Assembly (NCBI RefSeq): GCF_002994615.1 | Contig: NZ_PVNK01000071.1 | Span: 1-47,800, forward strand | Length of the DNA stretch: 47,800 nucleotides | Direction of reading: 5' to 3' | Source of the DNA: Enhygromyxa salina | GTDB lineage: Bacteria > Myxococcota_A > Polyangia > Nannocystales > Nannocystaceae | In this document: positions 1 to 6,976 of the stretch, one piece after another | Numbering within the stretch: position 1 is the first letter of the stretch | Layout of the letters: the number at the start of each line of letters is the position of its first letter | Made by a program: the position numbers and the translations under genes | Notes under the pieces: generated by a model | The model's input: only the letters and a program-made list of their open reading frames with translations | Told to the model about the DNA's origin: nothing | Database searches by the model: none

Positions 1-1
1 C

Positions 2-205
2 CCCGAGCTCGCGGCGCTGCTGCCCGACGAGGACGGGCTCCTGCGCTCGCCCTTTGGCTGCGGATCGATCGGCCTCGACGGCAGCGTCCGGACCCGCGAC
101 GGCGCGCCCGTCGGCGCGCACCCGGTCGCGACCCGCGATCTCCTCGGCGTGGTCTTCTTGCCGACCGATCACCCCTTCGAGCTCGCCTGGCTCGAGCACG
201 ACTGA
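2..205 (+). CDS. C-terminal fragment of an unidentified protein
   Basis: An open frame enters from the left edge and ends at TGA 203-205, giving the last 67 residues. The third codon positions are strongly G/C, as in the real genes here, and the peptide (with motifs FGCGSIGLDG and TRDLLGVVFLP) reads as a normal soluble protein tail. It converges on the halogenase-like gene whose stop lies 10 bases further on. I do not recognise a family. Start and most of the gene are outside the window. Confidence 0.5.
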   Translation, partial: PELAALLPDEDGLLRSPFGCGSIGLDGSVRTRDGAPVGAHPVATRDLLGVVFLPTDHPFELAWLEHD

Positions 206-215
206 GGCGCGGCGC

Positions 216-1442
216 TCAGACTCGACGCGCGCGCAGGAGCATGTTCTGGAACGGGTTGTCGTCGCGCCACACGTCGGCGGCGAGCATCGAGATCACGCCC
301 GCGCGGAAATTGTGGCTGGTGTGGCCCTCGGCCAGGAGCAGGTTGTCGGCCAGCCGGGTGTGATAGAAGCGGTGGATGAACCGGTGGAACGCGTCGTAGG
401 CCCGTTCCATGTGCTCGCGCAGGGGGACCATGAGCTCGGCCTCGGCCTCGCGACCCTCACGCAGCGCGGGCCCGAGCAAATCGGCGAGGCGCTCGGCCCC
501 CGCGAAGGCCAGCGCGACGCCCGACGAGAAGATCGGATCGAGAAAGCAGGCCGCGTCGCCAATGCAGGCGAAGCGCGGCCCCTGGGGCGTGGTGTTGCGA
601 TAGCTAAAGTTGCCGATCAATCGGATCGGGCTCGGCTGCGCGCCGGCGCTCAGGCGCTGAAGCAGCGGCGACTCGGCGATCTCGCGCTCGAGCAGCGCGG
701 CCTCGAGCTTGCCCTTGGCCTTGACCAGCCCGACGCTCATGTCGCCCGTGATCAGCGGGATCACCCACATCCAGCCGTCGTCGACGATCTTGACGATGAC
801 GTCGCCGCGCTCGTGGAGCTCGGCGTTGATCTCGGGCGCGAGCCCGCGGTAGTGCCGAAACGCGGCCGCGCGACCGAAGCCGCGGTAGGGCTCGACAGAC
901 CTGGACCTGCGCGCGAGCAGGGTGTCGTGGCCGGTGGCGTCAACGAGGTAGCGGCCGCGCAGCTCGTACTCGGCGGCCGCCTCCGCCCCGCCCGGCTCGG
1001 CGAGGGCCCGGACGCGGACCCGGACCTCGTCGGCGCCGAGCTCGACATCGACGACCTCGTGGCGCTCGCGGACGCGCGCGCCCGCCCGGGCCGCGGCGCG
1101 CAGGAGCTCATGATCGAAGGTCGCCCGATCGATCTGGTGGGCGTGGTCGGGCGTGCCCGGGAGGCCCTCGTCGAAGGAGAAGCGCGAGCTTCGGCCGCTG
1201 CGCTCGTCGATGAACACGGCCCCGTGCTTGCGCAAGAACGGGACCGCGTCGAGGTCGACGCCGAGGCGCTCGAGGACCGCGAGCTCGGTCGGCAGCAGCG
1301 ACTCGCCGACGTGAAAGCGTGGGAAGCGTTCGCGCTCGAGGACGACGACCTCGGCGCCCTCACCCGCGAGCAGGTTGGCCGCGCAGGAGCCCGCGGGCCC
1401 GCCGCCAACGATGATGACGTCGTGGACCTTGTCGTCGCCCAT
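216..1442 (-). CDS. FAD-dependent halogenase-like oxidoreductase of the aryl-polyene locus
   Basis: A 408-residue flavoprotein. Visible motifs are the Rossmann GGGPAG at residues 13-18, the FPRFHVGESLLP segment at 40-51 typical of tryptophan/phenol halogenase-like proteins, GDA at 295-297 (FAD binding), WMWVIP at 224-229 (the WxWxIP motif) and FLDPIFSSG at 300-308 (the Fx.Px.SxG motif of flavin halogenases). Lys72 in RKHGAVF sits where the catalytic lysine is expected. By family, such enzymes use FADH2, O2 and halide to halogenate aromatic rings; related proteins without halogenase activity exist. It is the last gene of the pigment operon, so ring halogenation of the polyene head is inferred. 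The ATG at 1442 puts GGGPAG close to the N-terminus. A TTG at 1586 overlapping the preceding stop (TTGA) would add 48 non-conserved-looking residues, so I prefer 1442, though I see no clear ribosome site there. Confidence 0.85.
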   Translation of the reverse strand: MGDDKVHDVIIVGGGPAGSCAANLLAGEGAEVVVLERERFPRFHVGESLLPTELAVLERLGVDLDAVPFLRKHGAVFIDERSGRSSRFSFDEGLPGTPDHAHQIDRATFDHELLRAAARAGARVRERHEVVDVELGADEVRVRVRALAEPGGAEAAAEYELRGRYLVDATGHDTLLARRSRSVEPYRGFGRAAAFRHYRGLAPEINAELHERGDVIVKIVDDGWMWVIPLITGDMSVGLVKAKGKLEAALLEREIAESPLLQRLSAGAQPSPIRLIGNFSYRNTTPQGPRFACIGDAACFLDPIFSSGVALAFAGAERLADLLGPALREGREAEAELMVPLREHMERAYDAFHRFIHRFYHTRLADNLLLAEGHTSHNFRAGVISMLAADVWRDDNPFQNMLLRARRV

Positions 1443-1582
1443 GGCGCCGGGATGGTAGCAGCGTTTGGGCTGGCGGGTGCTGTTCGGGACCGACGACGAC
1501 GGGGCGGAGTCGAGGCAGGCTGCGAGCTCTTGGCGACAGAGGCATCGGACGCCAGGGGCGTGCTCGGGGTCGTGGTGAGCTT

Positions 1583-2827
1583 TCAACAGCGACGAAACAC
1601 CAGCGAGGTGTTGATGCCGCCAAACGCAAAATTATTGTTGAGGACCACGTCGAGCTGAGCCTGGCGGGCCGCCCCGCGCACGTAGTCGAGCTCCGCGCAG
1701 CGCTCGTCGACCGCCTCGAGGTTGCGGTTGGGCGCGATGAAGCCCTCGCGCATCATCAGGATCGAGAACACGCTCTCGAGCGCCCCGCAGGCGCCGAGGG
1801 TGTGGCCGGTGTAGCTCTTTTGGGTCGACACGGGCGTGCGCTCGCCGAGGACCTTGGCCGTGGCCTTGGACTCGGCGATGTCGCCGAGCTCGGTCGCGGT
1901 CCCGTGGGCGTTGACGTAGTCGACTGCGCCGGCCTCGATCCCGGCGTCGGCGAGCCCGAGCGCCATGCACCGGGCCATGCCCTCCCACGAGGGCTTGGTG
2001 AGGTGAATTCCGTCGCAGTTGGTCGCGTAGCCGATGAGCTCGGCGTGGATCGTGGCGCCGCGTGCGAGCGCGAGGTCGTAGCGCTCGAGCACGAGGGTCG
2101 CGGCGCCCTCGCCAATGACCACGCCGTCGCGGCGGGCGTCGAAGGGCCGCGGGGTCAGGCCCGGCTCGGCGTTGAACTTGCTCGAGGCCGCGAACATCAC
2201 GTCGAAGATGCCCGCGGGGATGAAGTGGGCCTCCTCGGCCCCGCCGACGAGCATGAGCTCTGCGTGGCCCTGGCGGATGTACTCGTAGCCCGTGCCGATC
2301 GCCTGGCTCGCGCTGGTGCAGGCCGAACAGGTCGGCTGCACGCGCCCGCGGACGCCGAAGAACTCGGCGAGGTTGGCCGCGCAGGTGTGGCTCATGAACT
2401 TGAGGAATTGGCTGCCGGAGATGCCCTCGAGGCTGTTGGCGCCGAACACCTCGCGGCAGTAGGCCTCGGTCTCGGACGACGAGCCGTGGGTCGAGCCGTA
2501 GGCCAGGCCGACCTGCCCGTCGGCGAGGCGATCGGGCGAGAGCCCGGCGTGGGCCACGGCCCGCTCGCTGGCGAAGGCCGAGAGCAAGGCCACGCGGCCC
2601 ATGGTCCGGACCTTGCGGCGGGGGTAGAGCTTGGCCGTGACGCCCTCGACCAGGCCCGCGACGCCGGTCTTCATCGAGTAGCGCGCGGGCCACTCGGGCA
2701 CCGCACAGATCCCGCCGCGCCCGAGCTTCAGGGCCTCGCTGACCTCGTCGAGTTCGTTGCCGATCGGCGAGCACAGGCCCATGCCCGTGATGACGACGCG
2801 CTCGTGGTCCGCCCGGGCCGCGCTCAA
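1583..2827 (-). CDS. Beta-ketoacyl synthase (KS, ApeR/FabF-like)
   Basis: A 414-residue full-length condensing enzyme. The catalytic Cys170 lies in TCSACTSAS, His308 in NAHGTAT and His342 in GHTLGACG, so the Cys-His-His triad is complete. It would perform decarboxylative Claisen condensation of an acyl chain with malonyl-ACP. In the characterised Xenorhabdus APE pathway, several KS proteins share priming and elongation. This copy resembles the one there called ApeR, because it follows the ketoreductase directly. The start is TTG 2827, which overlaps the ketoreductase stop by 4 bases (TTGA), indicating coupled translation. The downstream gene is the halogenase-like enzyme. KS identity is certain; the exact position in the chain (priming or late elongation) is inferred. 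Confidence 0.93.
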   Translation of the reverse strand: MSAARADHERVVITGMGLCSPIGNELDEVSEALKLGRGGICAVPEWPARYSMKTGVAGLVEGVTAKLYPRRKVRTMGRVALLSAFASERAVAHAGLSPDRLADGQVGLAYGSTHGSSSETEAYCREVFGANSLEGISGSQFLKFMSHTCAANLAEFFGVRGRVQPTCSACTSASQAIGTGYEYIRQGHAELMLVGGAEEAHFIPAGIFDVMFAASSKFNAEPGLTPRPFDARRDGVVIGEGAATLVLERYDLALARGATIHAELIGYATNCDGIHLTKPSWEGMARCMALGLADAGIEAGAVDYVNAHGTATELGDIAESKATAKVLGERTPVSTQKSYTGHTLGACGALESVFSILMMREGFIAPNRNLEAVDERCAELDYVRGAARQAQLDVVLNNNFAFGGINTSLVFRRC

Positions 2828-3558
2828 GTCAGGCCCCCGTCGATCGCTACCACCTGACCGGTCACGTAGGCGGCGTCGTCGCTGGCGAGGAAGCGGACGA
2901 GCTTGGCGACCTCCTGCGCGGTGCCCATCCGCCGCATCGGGATCAGCTTGACCATGTCCTTGCTCGGGGCGTGGGCGGCCATCTCGGTCTCGATCAGGCC
3001 GGGGGCGACGGCGTTGACGGTGATCTTGCGCTTGGCGAGCTCGCGCGCGAGGGCCTTGGTCGCGCCGATGATCCCGGCCTTGGCCGCCGAGTAGTTGACC
3101 TGGCCGCGGTTGCCGATCAGGCCCGAGACCGAGCTGATGTTGATGATCCGACCGTGGCGGCGGCGGACCATCGGCATGACCAGCGGACGCGTGACGTTGT
3201 AGAAGCCGTCGAGGGTCGGGCCCAGGACGCTGTCCCAGGCCTCGCGCTCGAGCGCGGGGAAGGGCGCGTCGGCGCTGACGCCCGCGTTGTTGACGACCAC
3301 GCTGATGACCTTGTCGGACTCGAGCACGCTGGCGAGCGCGGCCCCGCTCGCGTCGGCGTTGGCGACGTCGAAGGGCAGGAGCTCGACGGCGCCGCCCGCC
3401 TCGACGATCCGCGCCCGGACCTGCTCGGCGGCCTCGTGGTTGCTGCGGTAGTTGAGCAGGATCCCGTGACCGGCGGCGGCGAGCTGCTCGGCGATCGCGG
3501 CCCCGATGCCCCGACTCGCGCCCGTGACCAGGGCCCAGCTGCGGACCTCGGCGCTCAC
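2824..3558 (-). CDS. 3-ketoacyl-ACP reductase (FabG/ApeQ-like)
   Basis: A 244-residue short-chain dehydrogenase. It shows the NADPH-binding TGASRGIG near residue 13, NNAGVSAD in the middle, the catalytic Ser in NISSVSG and the YSAAK (Y-x3-K) pair, and ends with the FabG-like VTGQVVAIDGGLT. It would reduce the beta-keto group of each ACP-bound intermediate to a hydroxyl, the step before dehydration to give the conjugated double bond. The start GTG 3558 overlaps the dehydratase stop by 4 bases (GTGA), and its own stop overlaps the next KS start (TTGA), so it is embedded in a translationally coupled run. Confidence 0.95.
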   Translation of the reverse strand: MSAEVRSWALVTGASRGIGAAIAEQLAAAGHGILLNYRSNHEAAEQVRARIVEAGGAVELLPFDVANADASGAALASVLESDKVISVVVNNAGVSADAPFPALEREAWDSVLGPTLDGFYNVTRPLVMPMVRRRHGRIINISSVSGLIGNRGQVNYSAAKAGIIGATKALARELAKRKITVNAVAPGLIETEMAAHAPSKDMVKLIPMRRMGTAQEVAKLVRFLASDDAAYVTGQVVAIDGGLT

Positions 3559-4025
3559 GCGGAGACCTCCACCGCGCCGCTGACCATCACGTTGACCGTG
3601 GCCGCGGCGAGGCGCCGGGCCCCGCTGCGGACCTCGCAGGCGTAGCTGGCCAGCTTCATGTCGGCGAATTTCTGCTCGATCGCTATGTCGAGGGTCTCGC
3701 CGACCGCGACCTCCTCGACCTCGAGCTCGAGCTCGCGGGTCCCGAGCAGCACGCCGGCCTCTGACCCCCCACCTGCCCGACCGCTGGCGCGGGCGCCCAT
3801 GCCCTCGGCCACGGCGATCGCCTGGGCCATGTACTCGAGCAGGATCGTCGCGGGGAGTCGCCCGGCCCGAACGAAGGGCCCGCCCACCCGGACTCGGGCC
3901 CGGACCAGGGCCGCGCTCGGCGTCCACTCGACGAGCTCGTCGACGAGGATCATCGGCGCCTCGTGGGGCACGAGCTCCCCGACCGGAGGGAAGCCTGGGG
4001 AAGGATCGTGGTCGTGCCCTGTCAC
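3555..4025 (-). CDS. Hotdog-fold hydroxyacyl-ACP dehydratase (ApeP-like)
   Basis: A 156-residue hotdog protein. PHEAPMILVDELVEW near residue 20 matches the FabZ-type His motif (H..PM.LVD), and ILLEYMAQAIAVAEG supplies the Glu of the FabZ E-x3-AQ helix. It would remove water from beta-hydroxyacyl-ACP to give the trans double bond. In the Xenorhabdus APE system the dehydratase is a heterodimer of ApeI and ApeP. Here the ApeI-like partner is the C-terminal domain of the ligase at 13572-15524, so this protein may work with that domain. The GTG start at 4025 is chosen because GAGG lies about 6 bases upstream and the frame before it reads as a shadow of the neighbouring gene. Its stop overlaps the reductase start. 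Confidence 0.88.
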   Translation of the reverse strand: MTGHDHDPSPGFPPVGELVPHEAPMILVDELVEWTPSAALVRARVRVGGPFVRAGRLPATILLEYMAQAIAVAEGMGARASGRAGGGSEAGVLLGTRELELEVEEVAVGETLDIAIEQKFADMKLASYACEVRSGARRLAAATVNVMVSGAVEVSA

Positions 4026-4039
4026 ATCGAACCTCGCGC

Positions 4040-4975
4040 TCAGACTGAAGTGAGGGTCGCGCTCCACTCGGACGCCTGCGCGGGGTCGTGGGTGGACGCG
4101 AGCGGGATCGGCCGCTTGGTCGCGAGCGCCCCGGAGCCCGCGACCGCGACCGCGCGCAGGAGCTCGACCAGCGGCGGGACCATCGAGGGGAGCCCGGCTT
4201 CGCCCGGCGCGGGGCCGGAGCCCTCGCCGACCCTGGCCGGCCGGTTGGCCACGCACAGCTCGAGCTCGAGGCTGTGGGCCTGCGCGGGCTCGCTCGGATC
4301 CGGCGGCGCGCTCGACAGGTGCAGCGCGACCGCGAAGGTCGGATCGGCGTCGGCCCGGGTGAAGGGCGCGGGGAGCAGCTCCTCGGCGAAGATCAGGACC
4401 ACGTCGCCGCCGACCTCGGCGAGCCCGGCGAGGGCCTCGAGCAGGCCGATCTCGAGGTTGTGGGGGCCCCCGGCGAGGGCCGTGGCCTCGCGGTGGTTGC
4501 CGCTCGCGATCGAGAGGTAGCCGGTCGCGGTGTTGTGGACGGAGTTGTGAAATTTGGTCGGCGAGATCGGGCCCTCGGGCTCGCCGAGCTGCGCGAGCAA
4601 GGCGACGGTGGTCTCGATCTCTCCGAAGCTCGAGACCAACACGAAGCGGACGGCGTCGAGGGCCGCGCCGCCCTGGCCGGTCGCGGCCTCGAGCGCGGAC
4701 ACGGCCGCGCGCGTGAGGGTGCTGGTCCGACGGCGCAGGCGCGGGTGGAGCAGGCTGGCCGGAGGTCGCGACGGCGCCCCCGCCGGATCCTCGACGTGGA
4801 GATCCTCCGGCATCCCGGCCGCGACCCAGGCGTCGAAGTCGGCGTGGGCGGGCGTCCACATCCCGACCCCGCGCAGGTAGGCGCGGAGCTCGACGCGAGC
4901 CACAGGCGCGGCCCCCTCGTCGTTGGCCGACGACTCGACGAGCTCGGCGAGGGGTTCGGTCAAGCTGGCGCTCAT
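4040..4975 (-). CDS. Ketosynthase-like protein without active-site Cys (ApeC/chain-length-factor type)
   Basis: A 311-residue protein related to the N-terminal half of ketosynthases (ketoacyl-synt_2 type). The recognisable core is SSFGEIETTVALL followed by SPTKFHNSVHNTATGYLSI, a signature of this APE-associated subfamily. I see no TACSS nucleophile or HGTGT histidine, so it should not condense by itself. In the characterised APE system such a protein (ApeC) pairs with the KS ApeO like a type II polyketide chain-length factor. The gene directly follows the KS, with an ATGA overlap at 4972-4975 that sets the start at 4975, which fits a heterodimer made in equal amounts. Assignment as length partner is inferred from family and position. 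Confidence 0.85.
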   Translation of the reverse strand: MSASLTEPLAELVESSANDEGAAPVARVELRAYLRGVGMWTPAHADFDAWVAAGMPEDLHVEDPAGAPSRPPASLLHPRLRRRTSTLTRAAVSALEAATGQGGAALDAVRFVLVSSFGEIETTVALLAQLGEPEGPISPTKFHNSVHNTATGYLSIASGNHREATALAGGPHNLEIGLLEALAGLAEVGGDVVLIFAEELLPAPFTRADADPTFAVALHLSSAPPDPSEPAQAHSLELELCVANRPARVGEGSGPAPGEAGLPSMVPPLVELLRAVAVAGSGALATKRPIPLASTHDPAQASEWSATLTSV

Positions 4976-6159
4976 TCGCTGGCCCCCAATAACACGCTGA
5001 CGTTGGACCCGCCGAAGGCCAGCGAGTTGCTGAGCACCCGCCGCGTGGCCCGCGTCCGCCGCTCGAGCTCGACGCTGACCTCGAGGGTGGGATCGAGGGG
5101 CGCGACGCCGACGCTGGCCGGGAGCTCGGCGCGCTCGATCGTGGCGGCCACGAACACCGCCTCGGTCGCGCCCGCGGCCCCGAGCATGTGGCCCGTGTAG
5201 CCCTTGGTTGCGACCACGCTCAGCCCGGCCCGGTCCGGGAACAGCTGGCGGATCGCCTTGCTCTCGGTCTCGTCGTTCATGGTCGTGCCCGTGCCGTGGA
5301 CGTTGACCTGATCGACCTCCTCGGGGGCCACGCCCGCGTCGCTCAGGGCCCGCTCCATCGCCGCGCGCGCGCCGAGGCCCTCGGGGTGGGGTGCGGTCAT
5401 GTGGTGGGCGTCGGAGCTCTCGCCGACGCCGAGCAGCTCGACGCCAAGGCCCTCGACGCCCGGGCCGGGGCGCTCGAGCAGCAGCAGCGCCGCGCCCTCG
5501 CCGATGTTGATGCCGCGGCGCTCGCTCGAGAAGGGCCGGCAGGGATCGGGCGAGAGCACCTCGAGGCTGGCGAAGCCGCGGACCGTCATCTTGCACAGGC
5601 TGTCGACGCCGCCGACGAGGACCGCGTCGACGATCCCGGCCGCGAGCAGGCGACGGGCCGACGCGAACACCTTGCCGCTCGACGAGCAGGCGGTCGAGAC
5701 GACGTAGCCGGGCCCGCGCAGGCCCGTCAGCGCCCGGATGACCTCGACGGTGGCGTAGAGGGCGTGCTGACGCTCGATCACGAAGTTCGGCGGCAGCTCG
5801 CCGTGGTCGCGGTGGTGGACCCAGGCCCGCTCACTCTCGGCGATGCCCGCGGTGCTCGTGCCCAGGATCAGCCCGATGCGCCCGGCGCCCCAGCGTCGCT
5901 TGGCCCGCTCGAGGGCGGGGATCAGCGGCACCGTGACCAGCTGCGAGATCCGAGCCTGACGACTCTCGAACCCGCGCAAGGCAGGGTCGAGCGCGGGCAG
6001 CTCGCCGGGGACCTCGCCGACCCAGGTCGAGACGCCCAGCCACGGCTTGGCCTCGCTCAACCCCCGACGTCCAGCGAACAGACCGTCGAGCACCTCGGCC
6101 GTGGTCTGACCCAGACCGTTGCAGGCCGAGTACGCGGTGATGGGGATGCCTGGGGGCAT
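4972..6159 (-). CDS. Beta-ketoacyl synthase (KS, ApeO-like)
   Basis: A 395-residue condensing enzyme with Cys158 in STACSSSGKV, His288 in VHGTGT and His324 in GYTGHMLGAAG, a complete KS triad. It would elongate the polyene chain with malonyl-ACP, probably as the active half of a heterodimer with the KS-like protein encoded immediately downstream (ATGA overlap). ATG 6159 begins MPPGIPITAYSACNGLG, the usual KS start. The frame is open 32 codons further upstream, but that part has no KS-like content and fills the roughly 100-base gap to the lipoprotein gene. That gap is one of the largest inside the locus and could hold a weak internal promoter, though no convincing one is visible. Confidence 0.93.
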   Translation of the reverse strand: MPPGIPITAYSACNGLGQTTAEVLDGLFAGRRGLSEAKPWLGVSTWVGEVPGELPALDPALRGFESRQARISQLVTVPLIPALERAKRRWGAGRIGLILGTSTAGIAESERAWVHHRDHGELPPNFVIERQHALYATVEVIRALTGLRGPGYVVSTACSSSGKVFASARRLLAAGIVDAVLVGGVDSLCKMTVRGFASLEVLSPDPCRPFSSERRGINIGEGAALLLLERPGPGVEGLGVELLGVGESSDAHHMTAPHPEGLGARAAMERALSDAGVAPEEVDQVNVHGTGTTMNDETESKAIRQLFPDRAGLSVVATKGYTGHMLGAAGATEAVFVAATIERAELPASVGVAPLDPTLEVSVELERRTRATRRVLSNSLAFGGSNVSVLLGASE

Positions 6160-6262
6160 GGATTGACGCGCGAAAGTAACAGCGAGGTTGTGGGATGAAC
6201 AGCGTGCCGCAAGGCTCATGCCTGCGCGCATGTGACAGCGTGAGTTGCCGCGCATTCAATCG

Positions 6263-6976
6263 CTAGAGCGACCGCCAGTCGAGGGTCTCGATCTCCAGGC
6301 GATAGCCGAACCAGCCGTTCTCGAGGACCACGCGCCTGGCGGGGCGGCCGCTGCGATGCCCGCCAATGTAGTCGACACGGATCTCCCCCGCGGGCTCACC
6401 GTCGAGGCGCGCGAAGCTGCGGCGGACGAGGCCGTTGGCGGTCCACTGCTCGGTGACCCGCTCGCCGGCGACCTCGGTCGTGGCGGGGTCCTCGCCGGGC
6501 GGGCCGTCGGCCCAGGGCAAGCGCACGTGCCACAGCCAGGCGCGCTGGATGTCCTGGAGCATGTACTCGGGTGGGAAGGGCAGCTCGCGATCGATCAGCG
6601 CCTCGAACTCGACCTCCGACCCGGTCTGGGTCAGGACGAAGGCCTTGGTCCCAAAAGGCGTCAGGCCGAGCACCGTCAGCGTGCCCCCGCGCAGCTGCAA
6701 CATCGCCTCGAACGCGAACTCGTGCTCGCCGTAGGTGCCCGTGAGCTTCTGGCGGGCGAGGAACTCGCCGTGGAATTCCTCGGTCGGGATCAGCTCGCCG
6801 GGGTAGCCGGCGCCGATGCCCGCCGCGCCAGCTTGTTGGCCGGGGTGCTCGACGCTCGGCTCGTGACCCGAGGCGCTCGCTCCACCGCGGTGGCAGCCGA
6901 GCAGCGTCAGCGTCAGCGTCAGCGCCAGCCCGAGGCCTGCGGCCAGAGTGATCGAAGGTCGTCGTGGATGGTTCAC
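6263..6976 (-). CDS. DUF3261-type outer-membrane lipoprotein (ApeN-like)
   Basis: A 237-residue predicted lipoprotein. It has a charged start (NHPRRPS), a hydrophobic stretch rich in Leu and Thr, and the lipobox LLGC at about residues 26-29. The body contains TYGEHEFAFEAMLQLRGG, LTVLGLTPFGTKAFVLTQ and PPEYMLQDIQRAWLW, the pattern of DUF3261 proteins found in almost all APE loci beside the MMPL exporter and LolA-like carrier. It probably helps place the lipid-linked pigment in the outer membrane; the biochemical role is not established. The start GTG 6976 overlaps the exporter stop by 4 bases (GTGA). The longer open frame running to 8221 is a shadow of the exporter gene. Confidence 0.88.
   Translation of the reverse strand: MNHPRRPSITLAAGLGLALTLTLTLLGCHRGGASASGHEPSVEHPGQQAGAAGIGAGYPGELIPTEEFHGEFLARQKLTGTYGEHEFAFEAMLQLRGGTLTVLGLTPFGTKAFVLTQTGSEVEFEALIDRELPFPPEYMLQDIQRAWLWHVRLPWADGPPGEDPATTEVAGERVTEQWTANGLVRRSFARLDGEPAGEIRVDYIGGHRSGRPARRVVLENGWFGYRLEIETLDWRSL

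Noticed and set aside
54..1658. Long plus-strand frame of 534 codons opposite the halogenase-like gene
   Set aside because: Antisense shadow typical of 70 % GC DNA; it shows no motif, while the minus strand has a full set of flavoprotein motifs.
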